A DNA stretch of 64,000 nucleotides. It comes from Bdellovibrio sp. BCCA. GTDB taxonomy: Bacteria; Bdellovibrionota; Bdellovibrionia; Bdellovibrionales; Bdellovibrionaceae. Within the stretch, counting starts at the first letter, position 1, and each line of letters begins with the position of its first letter. Positions 50,143 through 58,537 of the stretch are shown here, piece after piece. Below the pieces are notes generated by a model that was given only the letters and a program-made list of their open reading frames with translations, was not told the DNA's origin and did no database searches. Position numbers and translations under genes: made by a program. The stretch covers positions 2,914,001 to 2,978,000 of the forward strand of contig NZ_JBBNAC010000001.1 in the NCBI RefSeq assembly GCF_037996825.1, given 5' to 3'.

Positions 50143-52667
50143 TGTCGAATTTGATCTCGCTTCCCATTGATGACTTCACTCCTGCGATTGAGGAACAACT
50201 CAAAAAGGGAACGAATCTTGTTATCACGGCAGCACCGGGTGCGGGTAAAACAACAAGACTTCCCCCCGCCCTTCTAAAAGTAACGGCTAAAAAAGTCATC
50301 GTGCTTGAACCGCGCAGAATGGCGGCTATCGCCGCCGCCCATCGCATCGCTGAAGAACAAGGTTGGCAAGTCGGTCGCGAAGTCGGTTACCAAGTTCGTT
50401 TTGCAAATAAAACTTCACCAGAGACCCGTCTGATTTTTATGACGGAAGCCTTATTAGCAAGACAGATGATTCAAGACCCTGAACTTTCCGACGTGGATCT
50501 TGTGATTCTGGATGAGTTTCATGAAAGATCCATGCACGTTGATTTGGCGCTGGGACTTTTACGGGAACTGCAGGAGCTTGGCCGGGATATTAAAATTCTT
50601 GTGATGTCAGCCACACTCGAAGCGGAAAAGATCGCCGACTATCTTGGACACTGTCCCGTCGTGAGCGTACCCGGAAAGTTATTCGAATTGGATGTGCGAT
50701 ATCAAAAAGGTTCCCAGCTTCTCCAAACGCTGCCGTCTTTTTACGAAACCCTTTTGCAAACGATAAAAGAAGCTCAAGCACAAACAGACAAAGATATTTT
50801 GATCTTTCTTCCCGGCGTTGGTGAAATTGATCGCGCGCAAAATACGTTGCAAGGATGGGCCGACAGTAGAAATATCGAGATCGTGCCATTGCATGGCTCT
50901 TTAAATCTGGAAGATCAAAGAAAAGCCCTGCAAAAATCCGCACGACAAAGAATTATTCTTTCGACCAATATCGCTGAATCCTCGGTAACCTTAGATGGTG
51001 TGAACACGGTTATCGATTCGGGTCTTGCAAAAAATATGAAGCAAGATCACCGCACAGGATTTTCTCGCCTGGAACTAGGCCGTATCAGTTTATCAAGCGC
51101 GATTCAAAGAGCGGGCCGAGCCGCACGTCAGTTTCCGGGTGTTTGCTATCGCCTGTGGAATAAAATGGATGAGCTGTCATTCAATAAAAGCGACATCGCT
51201 GAAATTCAAAGAATTGATCTTACCGAAAGTTTGCTGTTCTTAAGCGCTCAAGGTGTCACAGACTTTGAAGCCTTTAGCTGGTTTGAAAAACCTCCGGCAG
51301 TGGCTTTGCAAAATGCTGTTCGCTTCTTAAGAATTGCGGGAGCAATTAGCAACGAAAATAAAATCACCGATCTTGGCAAAAAGATTCTCCACTTCCCTCT
51401 CCCCGTACGCCTGGCAAAGCTTATGCTTGTGGGAATGGAAATGGGAACCACCGAGCTTGCCTCAGAGATGGCAGCTCTTCTGCAAGAACGAGATATTCTC
51501 AAGCGCGAAGCCGTGGCCAATTTTATTGGCGATCAGTTTGAAAATGATCTAGCGGCACGCCTTGAAGTGCTCCATCACTTCCGTCGCGATAAAAAAGCGC
51601 CAAGAGAAGCCTCTTTTTACTCTCTGCAAACCGTAGATCAGTCTGCAAGACAAATCGCCGACCTTGCGAAAAAACTAGGACCGCAAACGGCACCTTCCAA
51701 CGAAGATTCTTTGACCCTTACAAAAAAGATCCTACTTAAAGCCTATGCCGACCGTCTGTGCCGTCGTCGCGGAAAATCGGAACGCGCTTTGATGGTGGGC
51801 GGTCGCGGTGTGAAACTGCAAACCGAAAGCCTGGTGAAAACGTCGGAATTCTTTGTTGCACTTAACGGCGTCGAAGGAAGTTCCGACGCAGAAACAATCG
51901 TGAGTTTGGCTTGCGGTTTTGATAAAGATTTTATTTTGCAAAACTTTAAAGAGAAAATCGAAAAAACTCGCGACGTCACATTCATTGAGGAAAAAGGACA
52001 GTTTTTCACACGCGAATATCGCTCTTTGCATGGACTTCCTTTGGATGAACCCACACTGACTCCAGCTTCGAGCGAAGAAATTGCTGAAAAACTTCCACAG
52101 ATTTTGAGCGATAAATTTGATCTTGTCTTAAAGGCCAATGAAAAACTTGCTCATTGGTGGACTCGTTTTGAATTTTTAGAACGCCAAGAGCCGCAGAACT
52201 TAGATCTTGAAGCTTTGAAACTAGAGGCTCTTACGCAAGCGTCATTAGGCGAAAAGAAAATGCAAACGGTGATGGAAAAAGATTTGGTCTTTTTCTTTGA
52301 AAACGTTTTTCCAAGTGATGTTGTTAAAACACTAAAAAAAGAAATTCCCGAGAAAATCGAAGTTCCCAGCGGCAGTAAAATCCCCGTCATCTACCCTTCT
52401 GATAAAAATCCCTACCTGGAAGTTCGCATCCAGGAAGTTTTCGGCATGATGGAAACTCCCAAAGTTTATTTTGGAAAAATCCCCGTGACTCTGCATCTTT
52501 TGGGACCGAATTTCCGTCCGGTGCAAGTGACCTCAAGCTTAGAAAGTTTTTGGAAGAACGGTTATCCTGAGATTCGCAAAGAATTGCGAATCAAGTATCC
52601 GAAGCATCAGTGGCCCGAAGATCCAGCAGATGGAGTTCCCGAAGCCAAAGGCCGCCGTAGAAATTAG
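50142..52667 (+). CDS. hrpB: DEAH-box ATP-dependent helicase HrpB
   Basis: An 841-residue helicase of the DEAH/RHA family. Walker A A-A-P-G-A-G-K-T-T, motif Ia E-P-R-R-M-A-A-I-A-A, motif II as D-E-F-H (I-L-D-E-F-H-E-R-S), motif III M-S-A-T and motif VI Q-R-A-G-R-A-A are in order, followed by the ratchet/OB region and the HrpB-specific C-terminal domain. HrpB is a nucleic-acid helicase whose exact role is poorly known. The start overlaps the preceding stop (TAATG). It ends 2 bp before a convergent gene. Confidence 0.95.
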   Translation: MSNLISLPIDDFTPAIEEQLKKGTNLVITAAPGAGKTTRLPPALLKVTAKKVIVLEPRRMAAIAAAHRIAEEQGWQVGREVGYQVRFANKTSPETRLIFMTEALLARQMIQDPELSDVDLVILDEFHERSMHVDLALGLLRELQELGRDIKILVMSATLEAEKIADYLGHCPVVSVPGKLFELDVRYQKGSQLLQTLPSFYETLLQTIKEAQAQTDKDILIFLPGVGEIDRAQNTLQGWADSRNIEIVPLHGSLNLEDQRKALQKSARQRIILSTNIAESSVTLDGVNTVIDSGLAKNMKQDHRTGFSRLELGRISLSSAIQRAGRAARQFPGVCYRLWNKMDELSFNKSDIAEIQRIDLTESLLFLSAQGVTDFEAFSWFEKPPAVALQNAVRFLRIAGAISNENKITDLGKKILHFPLPVRLAKLMLVGMEMGTTELASEMAALLQERDILKREAVANFIGDQFENDLAARLEVLHHFRRDKKAPREASFYSLQTVDQSARQIADLAKKLGPQTAPSNEDSLTLTKKILLKAYADRLCRRRGKSERALMVGGRGVKLQTESLVKTSEFFVALNGVEGSSDAETIVSLACGFDKDFILQNFKEKIEKTRDVTFIEEKGQFFTREYRSLHGLPLDEPTLTPASSEEIAEKLPQILSDKFDLVLKANEKLAHWWTRFEFLERQEPQNLDLEALKLEALTQASLGEKKMQTVMEKDLVFFFENVFPSDVVKTLKKEIPEKIEVPSGSKIPVIYPSDKNPYLEVRIQEVFGMMETPKVYFGKIPVTLHLLGPNFRPVQVTSSLESFWKNGYPEIRKELRIKYPKHQWPEDPADGVPEAKGRRRN

Positions 52668-52669
52668 TC

Positions 52670-53377
52670 TTAATTGCCGTTAAAAATACGGCGAGTGATA
52701 TTTAAATATTCAACGTGAGACATTTGCCCAATAGCATCTGAAAGAATCAAAGCATTGAAATAACGTGCGGGTTCTGAAGTTCCCGTCCACGCTTTGGACT
52801 CCGCCAAGTCACGGTAAATAATTTCATGTAAAATCGCGGCGGCTTGCTGTTCGGGTTGCATCCACTGCCAATAATCCAAAGCCACCATGTAGCGACGGTC
52901 TTGAGGGAATTTAGGCGTTCGTTGAATGATGAGCTGATGTAATGAGCATTGCGGCGGAATAAAACCGATTCCTGTGTCAGGAATATCAAACAACTCCACC
53001 TCAGGTAAGAAGCGTGTGTCGTTTTTAAATTCCGCTAACCACTGAAAATATCTTTGTGCGCGCACGGGATCTTGCGTTTCGATACGCTGGACCAGTTCCT
53101 TGGCAATTTTCAGACTGAAATCCAAAGACATTTCATCACCATAATTCGGAGCACCCGTATCAGGCCATTCAGGTTCTTCCAGATCCGGAAAGATCAACTT
53201 AAATTGGTAACGCACTTCCGCTTCATAAGCGTCATACATAAGATTGCCAAGAGGCGATTGTGGACACACGATCACGTCCCCACCGTTACCACGCTCTGCC
53301 CAGTCATTAGGGTCAGCGCAAACAAAAGCACCCCAGAGCACCAAACCTACTGCCATGACTGAGCTTAAAAAACGCAC
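52670..53377 (-). CDS. Exported protein coupled to the TIGR02147 regulator
   Basis: A 235-residue exported protein with a signal peptide (L-V-L-W-G-A-F-V-C-A-D, cleavage after Ala). The mature part begins W-A-E-R-G-N-G-G-D-V-I-V-C and later has A-A-I-L-H-E-I-I-Y-R-D, like an H-E-x2-(H/Y) metal-helix but with Tyr in place of the second His. No named family. Its GTG start shares one base with the upstream TAG (TAGTG), so it is translationally coupled to the regulator gene. This regulator/exported-protein arrangement is a recurring Bdellovibrio theme from memory. Confidence 0.78.
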   Translation of the reverse strand: MRFLSSVMAVGLVLWGAFVCADPNDWAERGNGGDVIVCPQSPLGNLMYDAYEAEVRYQFKLIFPDLEEPEWPDTGAPNYGDEMSLDFSLKIAKELVQRIETQDPVRAQRYFQWLAEFKNDTRFLPEVELFDIPDTGIGFIPPQCSLHQLIIQRTPKFPQDRRYMVALDYWQWMQPEQQAAAILHEIIYRDLAESKAWTGTSEPARYFNALILSDAIGQMSHVEYLNITRRIFNGN

Positions 53378-54138
53378 TACGTCCTCACCTTGGTAACCGG
53401 AACCAATTGAATGTTTAAATTATAAACTTCCGTAGACCTACCTTCGGTAAGAAGCCTTGTCATCTTTCTTCTGAAGTCGCGGATGATTTTTTTCGCCTCC
53501 GGGATTTTTTCAGGGTCGGAAGGGATCGTAATAGATGTAATATCGCGGATAGCCGGATCATCTTGCATTAAAGACGCAATGGCCTGCTCTAAAATCTGCC
53601 TGTGCGATTCCCGCAGAATCTGTGAAGGCACGTCGTGCGTCGTAGTAACGCGGTGATGGGTTCTTTCCCACAATCCTTTTTCAAGTTTAATTAAATTCAG
53701 TCTATGCAAACGCTCCAAAGCCTTGCGAATTCGCGATTCAGAGATTCCCAAACGCTCTGCCATCCACGGCTCGTGAGATCTAAAATCATGAGTTCCCATG
53801 AGCATCATGACCGCGTAATTTTCCCAATCCGCGATCAAAGCAAATTCGTCTTCACTCAGTTGGTGAGCGTCCCCTTTTTCGTCGACCAAAAGTTTTTGTT
53901 TTTCAATCAGATTGAGAAACTGTTTTGATTCGTCTTCGGACATTTTGAGGGCATTGACGATTCGACTTCGCAGTTCTTTACCCGGTAAACGCCTGCCCGA
54001 AAGAAGATCAGAAAGACGTCCCGGGGAAAGTCCTAAGTCCCTGGCAAAAGCGCGCATAGAATATTTGGGATTACGCAAACGGCGCGTCTCGAGAACGTCT
54101 TGAAGAAAAATAGAAAGTGACGAATGATTTTCGACCAT
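53377..54138 (-). CDS. TIGR02147/DUF4423 family regulator
   Basis: A 253-residue predicted DNA-binding protein of the TIGR02147 family, abundant in Bdellovibrio and Fibrobacter. The N-terminal helix-turn-helix is recognisable: N-P-K-Y-S-M-R-A-F-A-R-D-L-G-L-S-P-G-R-L-S then the L-L-S-G-R-R. The DUF4423 part holds a second winged helix (M-A-E-R-L-G-I-S-E-S-R-I-R-K-A-L-E-R-L). The start ATG at 54138 has only A-rich sequence upstream, no Shine-Dalgarno, so the message may be leaderless or weakly translated. Coupled to the exported protein gene by a one-base overlap. Confidence 0.9.
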   Translation of the reverse strand: MVENHSSLSIFLQDVLETRRLRNPKYSMRAFARDLGLSPGRLSDLLSGRRLPGKELRSRIVNALKMSEDESKQFLNLIEKQKLLVDEKGDAHQLSEDEFALIADWENYAVMMLMGTHDFRSHEPWMAERLGISESRIRKALERLHRLNLIKLEKGLWERTHHRVTTTHDVPSQILRESHRQILEQAIASLMQDDPAIRDITSITIPSDPEKIPEAKKIIRDFRRKMTRLLTEGRSTEVYNLNIQLVPVTKVRT

Positions 54139-54219
54139 ATCTATTTTTATTTTTATTAGATCCGCGTTCCAATGTTTCAGACTCGTTTGGGAACACTTTT
54201 CCGGCTTTCTTTAAGCGAC

Positions 54220-54438
54220 TCAATGAACTTTCAGTTCTGAATTTTCACAAGCGCAGGAGGCTTGCTGTTCTTCTCGACTTTCAAGGTAAGAAAGAAACGC
54301 GGCACTCCGAAAAGCCAGATCGTACAAAGTATCCACGTCGATCACGAACTTTTCGTCGCCGAGTTTTAAAGTCACCCAATCCGTCGTCACTTCTTCGAAA
54401 GCAATTTGCTCTGCTTCGATGAACTTAGAAGTTTTCAT
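54220..54438 (-). CDS. Small protein coupled to the S4 paralogue
   Basis: A 72-residue protein whose ATG overlaps the S4 stop (TAATG), so it depends on ribosomes that translated S4. No signal peptide; one beta-rich stretch (W-V-T-L-K-L-G-D-E-K-F-V-I-D-V-D) followed by a helix and a tail with two cysteines (C-A-C). No family recognised; a regulator or partner of S4 is a reasonable guess from position only. Confidence 0.7.
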   Translation of the reverse strand: MKTSKFIEAEQIAFEEVTTDWVTLKLGDEKFVIDVDTLYDLAFRSAAFLSYLESREEQQASCACENSELKVH

Positions 54439-55064
54439 TAGCCCCTCATTGAGTAGTAACCGATAACAAGTCCCGGTTCGAAGGCAAACGGCACGGCTTC
54501 TAAATTCGGCTCATCCGTCAAACGACCTTCTTCTTTACCGCCGATTTCTTCTTTCATCATGAATGTCGGCAAAGGCAAACGTGGAGTTTGTTTGGCCTGC
54601 ATGTAGACTTGGTTTTCGTAGGCTTCCGGTTTTAAAGTGATCTTGTCACCCACGCGAATGATTTGCGATGCGATGTTTACTTTCTTTCCGTTCACCAAAA
54701 CTTTTCCATGCGACACCAATTGTTTTGCGGCGGAAATACTCGTAGCAAATCCCAAGCGAAACACAACATTGTCCAAACGTTTTTCCAAAAGGTTGACTAA
54801 TGCTTCTACCCAGTTTGTTGCAGCGGATTTTTTTGCTTTCACAATCATGCGGCGAAACTGCTCTTCGCGAATTCCATAGTGGAAGCGAAGTTTTTGTTTT
54901 TCTTCCAATTGCAATGCGAATTCGGAATACTTACGGCGCTGTAAGCCGTGCTGACCCGGAGGATAAGGGCGTCTTTCCAACGCACCCGCTTTTCCCATAC
55001 CGGGAAGTTCCGTGAGAAGTCGTCTTTGTCTTTTAAATCGCGCTGTCTTGCCTTTTCTTTTCAT
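54438..55064 (-). CDS. rpsD: Ribosomal protein S4, zinc-free paralogue
   Basis: A 208-residue S4, which nucleates assembly of the small subunit by binding the 5' domain of 16S rRNA. The S4 RNA-binding domain is intact (R-L-D-N-V-V-F-R-L-G-F-A-T-S, Q-L-V-S-H-G-K-V-L-V-N-G-K-K-V). The N-terminus starts M-K-R-K-G-K-T-A-R-F and has none of the zinc-binding cysteines; the whole protein lacks Cys. It is not in the usual rpsM-rpsK-rpsD-rpoA-rplQ operon but alone with a small coupled gene. It may be a spare, low-zinc copy, a common C+/C- pattern for ribosomal proteins. ATG 55064 has AAGGAT upstream. Confidence 0.9.
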   Translation of the reverse strand: MKRKGKTARFKRQRRLLTELPGMGKAGALERRPYPPGQHGLQRRKYSEFALQLEEKQKLRFHYGIREEQFRRMIVKAKKSAATNWVEALVNLLEKRLDNVVFRLGFATSISAAKQLVSHGKVLVNGKKVNIASQIIRVGDKITLKPEAYENQVYMQAKQTPRLPLPTFMMKEEIGGKEEGRLTDEPNLEAVPFAFEPGLVIGYYSMRG

Positions 55065-55194
55065 AATCTGATCCTTCAAATGTCGTTAGACGATTTAAAA
55101 GCCTCTTGAAAGAAAGAACAGAGTTTCCTGATTTTTTAGATGAAATGAAAGTATGAAGAAAACCGAATGAAAGGAAAATGAGAGTGAAAACAAG

Positions 55195-55223
55195 TTGAAA
55201 GTAACAGAGAGCTTTGTTAGAAC
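55195..55223 (+). promoter_or_regulatory. Predicted sigma-70 promoter for the 119-residue exported protein
   Basis: TTGAAA (55195-55200), a 17-bp spacer, then TAGAAC (55218-55223), 24 bp before the ATG at 55247. Spacing is ideal; the -10 matches four of six. Confidence 0.4.
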
Positions 55224-55246
55224 CCGCCCCAACAAAGGAAATGACG

Positions 55247-55606
55247 ATGAAAACATTTGTTGCACTTGCCACTGTTCTTTTCGGTTTCAAAGCGATGGCG
55301 GCTTCTGAAGTTCTTCTTAACTGCAAAAATATCGATCAAGACGATATCACTTCCGCGATTGTTCGCACTTACGAAGACCCTGCAAAAAAATTCTCTTTAG
55401 AGTTGGTTTTGACTTCTCCAAAAGGGGAAGTTCAATCTCTTGAAATTGATTCTGAAGATTACAATGAAGGTTGGATTGCTCTGCCTGCTGATGATATGGC
55501 GGAACGCTATTTGACTCGCCAACAAGAAGGCTGGGAAATCTTTGGAACTATCGGACAAGTGAACTTCACAGCCGACGCTCAATGTGAAGAGGCGCCTCTT
55601 TATTAA
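55247..55606 (+). CDS. Small exported protein of unknown function
   Basis: A 119-residue protein with a signal peptide (M-K-T-F-V-A-L-A-T-V-L-F-G-F-K-A-M-A-A, cleaved after Ala). The mature domain is beta-rich and acidic, with two cysteines (about 26 and 113) that could form a disulfide. ATG 55247 is used because AAAGGA is eight bases upstream; the earlier in-frame starts overlap it. No family recognised. Divergent from the S4 paralogue. Confidence 0.75.
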   Translation: MKTFVALATVLFGFKAMAASEVLLNCKNIDQDDITSAIVRTYEDPAKKFSLELVLTSPKGEVQSLEIDSEDYNEGWIALPADDMAERYLTRQQEGWEIFGTIGQVNFTADAQCEEAPLY

Positions 55607-55614
55607 AAAGGGCG

Positions 55615-55677
55615 CTGTAACATCAGACTTATCTTTGCCTTGCATAGAGAAAGCTATAGAGAAAGCTGATGTTACAG
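55615..55677. repeat. 12-bp inverted repeat enclosing a 12-bp tandem duplication
   Basis: CTGTAACATCAG (55615-55626) and CTGATGTTACAG (55666-55677) are perfect inverted copies. Between them, ATAGAGAAAGCT occurs twice in tandem without change (55644-55655, 55656-55667), the second copy touching the right arm. It sits between two convergent genes and may be a terminator derivative or a small mobile-element remnant. Confidence 0.55.
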
Positions 55678-55689
55678 TGACCTAGCCGT

Positions 55690-55806
55690 TTACCAGCTCG
55701 GTAGACGGCGACGGCGGTTGCGTTTACGAACAGGAGCAGTTGTTCCTGTGCTCTCTTGATGTGTGTTCGTTGTTGGAGCCGTCGGGATTGTTTCTGTCTG
55801 CTTCAT
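55690..55806 (-). CDS. 38-residue Arg-rich protein
   Basis: A short ORF with AAAGGAGT six bases before its ATG. The first half is Thr/Pro/Glu-rich (M-K-Q-T-E-T-I-P-T-A-P-T-T-N-T) and the end strongly basic: V-R-K-R-N-R-R-R-R-L-P-S-W. No signal peptide or membrane helix. It could bind nucleic acid or ribosomes, or be a signal peptide-like small protein; no family is recognised. Position, ribosome-binding site and composition argue for a real gene. Confidence 0.55.
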   Translation of the reverse strand: MKQTETIPTAPTTNTHQESTGTTAPVRKRNRRRRLPSW

Positions 55807-55916
55807 AGCCGAACTCCTTTCGTGCTAGATTAAGAACTCCAGCTATTCTCTCAGAGAAGCAGGGCAGCAAGCGACGATTTTAATATTAGTATTGAGTTAT
55901 GAAAACGGGTTGAGAA

Positions 55917-56354
55917 TCAAAATCGGCCTTTAAATAGGAACTTCACGACCCACAAGGGTCCGACGAGCAGATACTGTAAGTCTTTGAAAAATGAAGGCTT
56001 TTTCCCTTCAACCTTGTGCCCATAAAACTGCCCGATCCAGGCCAGAACAAATATAACGATGAGCGGAACTAGTGGATCTGCCACTTGGCGGAGTGCATAA
56101 AAAAGGACATAACATATCGCCAATTGTGCCAACATCACGACGAAAGGCTTGGGTCCCAAAGTAAAATACCACCCTAAAGCGATGGCAATCAGGATTTCAC
56201 CGACACGCAAAGGTCCCAAACTGTACGGAATTAAAATCAAAAGACCGACGATGGAAAAGAAAATCAGAGGCACGCAAATCTTATGAATCCACTGATTTGT
56301 GGGATGCTGATGGCTTTCACCATATTCTGCAAACCATTGCTCCAGTGTTTTCAT
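55917..56354 (-). CDS. DUF962/Mpo1-like membrane protein
   Basis: A 145-residue protein with four hydrophobic helices. The start T-L-E-Q-W-F-A-E-Y-G-E-S-H-Q-H-P-T-N-Q-W-I-H-K-I-C-V-P-L is the family signature, with the His pairs (H-x-H-P, H-K) that bind iron in yeast Mpo1, an alpha-oxidation dioxygenase of 2-hydroxy fatty acids. Later W-I-G-Q-F-Y-G-H-K-V-E-G-K-K-P-S is also conserved. A lipid-oxidation role in the membrane is inferred. Lies 17 bp after cysE, same strand. Confidence 0.88.
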   Translation of the reverse strand: MKTLEQWFAEYGESHQHPTNQWIHKICVPLIFFSIVGLLILIPYSLGPLRVGEILIAIALGWYFTLGPKPFVVMLAQLAICYVLFYALRQVADPLVPLIVIFVLAWIGQFYGHKVEGKKPSFFKDLQYLLVGPLWVVKFLFKGRF

Positions 56355-56371
56355 TTTTACCTCGCGTGTTT

Positions 56372-56890
56372 TTATTTTTGCACGGCTAGCGGTCCCACCA
56401 TCGTTGCACCTGGTGGGACGTCTCTGACGACAACGGCATTGGCACCAATCATCGCACCGTCACCGACTGTGATCGGACCTAGAACTTTCGCACCCGTTCC
56501 AATCAAAACTTTATTGCCTACAGTGGGATGACGTTTCACCGGATCAAATTTGAGTCCGCCCAAAGTCACACCGTGAAAGATAATACAATCATCACCGATG
56601 ACCGCAGTTTCACCAATCACCACACCCATGCCGTGATCAATTACGAGACGTTTTCCCACAGTGGCGCCTGGATGAAGTTCAATGCCCGTGAGCAAACGAG
56701 AGATTTCTGCCACCAATCGCGCGAGGAAATACCAATGATTTTTATAAAGAGCATGCGCGATTCTATGACAGAACAAAGCCTTCGGTCCTGGATACAAAAC
56801 AGCGATCTCGATTAAAGATTTCGCCGCCGGGTCATAGTTTTTATAAGTGCGCAGAAGTTCCAGGATACGATCAATCATTGAGTTTCTCAT
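56372..56890 (-). CDS. cysE: Serine O-acetyltransferase CysE (short form)
   Basis: A 172-residue acetyltransferase that makes O-acetylserine for cysteine synthesis. It is the short, EpsC-like form without the full N-terminal domain of E. coli CysE. The left-handed beta-helix hexapeptides are visible ([38 protein letters not shown]...R-H-P-T-V-G-N), including the catalytic Asp/His (D-H-G) and second His (H-G-V-T). Start at ATG 56890 or 56878; both lie in the end of yhaM, so the genes are coupled. Confidence 0.92.
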   Translation of the reverse strand: MRNSMIDRILELLRTYKNYDPAAKSLIEIAVLYPGPKALFCHRIAHALYKNHWYFLARLVAEISRLLTGIELHPGATVGKRLVIDHGMGVVIGETAVIGDDCIIFHGVTLGGLKFDPVKRHPTVGNKVLIGTGAKVLGPITVGDGAMIGANAVVVRDVPPGATMVGPLAVQK

Positions 56891-57839
56891 TTAGGTCTTC
56901 AAGCAGGAAGTACCTATCAAAAAGTTCATTGTAGCGAGACCACTTTTCACCCGAACCACGCTCGGCATCGACAATTGTTTTTAGGGTGCTCACTTTGCTG
57001 TCGAAATCATCCACCATGGCAACAACCATGGCTTCCAGGAATTTAGGTCTCTTCGGAGAACCATATTCCAACTTTCCATGATGACTTAGGATAATATGCT
57101 TACAAATGTCACGCAGTTCTTCGTTAAATCCCAAAATGCGAGACGCCTTTTTATCTATCAATTCACACGCGATCTGCATATGTCCGATCAAACGGCCACG
57201 ATCGGTGTAAGAGATGCCATTGTCGTAGGAAAGCTCCCACAGTTTTCCGATATCGTGAAAAATTCCGCCAAAGAGCAACAGATCGCGATTCAAAAACGGA
57301 TAATGTGTACCCATGAAATCCATGATTTTGGAAATCGACAAGATATGCTCTAATAATCCACCAAGCCACGCATGGTGAATGGATTTTGCCGCCGGAGCTT
57401 TGAGCATCATCGGACGAATTTCAGGATCTTCCAAAGTGTCGAGAACAAGCTGGCGCAAATGATCGTTTTTCATTGTGCGCACCATTTGTAGCAATTCGAC
57501 CATCATGTCTTCGGTATTCTTAGAAGCTTTAGGAATAAAATCTTCAAAATTCACTGTCGCAGAATCCACACGCTCCAGACGATGCACGATCAATTGTTTG
57601 CGGTTCTGGAAAATTTGCACTTGGCCTTTGATTTTTAAAACGTCGCCAACTTCAAATTCTCGGGCAAGTTCATCCACGCGATCCCACAGACGCGCATCAA
57701 TGCTTCCTGAAGAATCTCCAAGCTGCAGGCCCATGAAGGGACGGCCATTTTTGCCAACCCCCACTGTTTTTTCTTTCACGAGGTAACAAGAATCAACAGT
57801 GTCTTTGTCTTTAAGACTGTGAATACTTTGTCTTTCCAT
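56871..57839 (-). CDS. yhaM: OB-fold/HD-domain 3'-5' exoribonuclease of the YhaM family
   Basis: A 322-residue nuclease. The N-terminal OB-fold ([23 protein letters not shown]) is followed by an HD metal-dependent domain: [25 protein letters not shown] and L-S-H-H-G. YhaM degrades RNA and single-stranded DNA 3' to 5' using Mn2+ or Co2+. Its start shares a base with the lipoprotein stop (TAATG type) and its end overlaps cysE by 20 bp. Confidence 0.9.
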   Translation of the reverse strand: MERQSIHSLKDKDTVDSCYLVKEKTVGVGKNGRPFMGLQLGDSSGSIDARLWDRVDELAREFEVGDVLKIKGQVQIFQNRKQLIVHRLERVDSATVNFEDFIPKASKNTEDMMVELLQMVRTMKNDHLRQLVLDTLEDPEIRPMMLKAPAAKSIHHAWLGGLLEHILSISKIMDFMGTHYPFLNRDLLLFGGIFHDIGKLWELSYDNGISYTDRGRLIGHMQIACELIDKKASRILGFNEELRDICKHIILSHHGKLEYGSPKRPKFLEAMVVAMVDDFDSKVSTLKTIVDAERGSGEKWSRYNELFDRYFLLEDLNEKLND

Positions 57840-58537
57840 TAGGGCACCTCACAAAAAAGCGGCGTGTACTGAGAGTTTTTAAACGTCACTTGCGCAACGT
57901 GAATGTCACTGCCTTGTTGAGCTGAAAATAAAAACGTCCCACCCAAAACACTTAAATAGCGTTCTTGAGTCGTGTTGACTTTCAAACCTTCGCCTTTCAT
58001 TTCTTTCATGAAACGATCAGTGATATCGAAAAACTGATTGCAACCCGCACCGAAGATTTTTTGCTCAATTCTTCTTTTGCGAGTGCCGCTGACAAACAAA
58101 ACTTTTTTCGCAGTGGCTTTTTCAAAGGCCGGAAATTCAAAACCGACGTAGAAGGATCCTCTTTGTCCTGTGATAAAGCGAGAAAGATCAATCGTGCCAC
58201 CGCCTTTTGGCAGAAGAATCTTAACGGCTTCACCTTCAACAATGCCGGGATTTTTTTGGACCAGAAAGACTGTGACTTCAGAGAATAATAAATTCTTCGT
58301 TGAAGAGTGTTCTCCTCCGGCTGGAGCACCATGCTCCCCACCTGCGGAAGGAGCGGCCTCTTCGTGCCCACCTGCGGATTTAAATTCAAGAGCGTCCCAA
58401 GCCTTCGCTGGGATTTTGATATCTTCTGCTAAGTCTTCAAATTTGATTTCTTGGTATTCTTCGACGTGATATCCAGGACTTCCCGTACAGCCACCTAAGA
58501 CCAAGAGCAAAAGGCTTATAGGCAACAAGTTCATCAC
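57839..58537 (-). CDS. Lipoprotein with Gly/His/Ala-rich segment
   Basis: A 232-residue lipoprotein (signal ending L-V-L-G-G-C). After about 50 residues comes a low-complexity stretch with repeated A-G-G-(E)-H units, which could bind metal or act as a flexible linker. The C-terminal half is beta-rich with three cysteines. No family recognised. It overlaps the TPR gene by 4 bp and yhaM by 1 bp, so it is translated as part of the same chain. Confidence 0.78.
   Translation of the reverse strand: MMNLLPISLLLLVLGGCTGSPGYHVEEYQEIKFEDLAEDIKIPAKAWDALEFKSAGGHEEAAPSAGGEHGAPAGGEHSSTKNLLFSEVTVFLVQKNPGIVEGEAVKILLPKGGGTIDLSRFITGQRGSFYVGFEFPAFEKATAKKVLFVSGTRKRRIEQKIFGAGCNQFFDITDRFMKEMKGEGLKVNTTQERYLSVLGGTFLFSAQQGSDIHVAQVTFKNSQYTPLFCEVP

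Noticed and set aside
54139-54219. Terminator after the 72-residue gene
   Set aside because: GTTCC/GGAAC can pair with a bulge, but the stem is short and no clean T-run follows on the minus strand.
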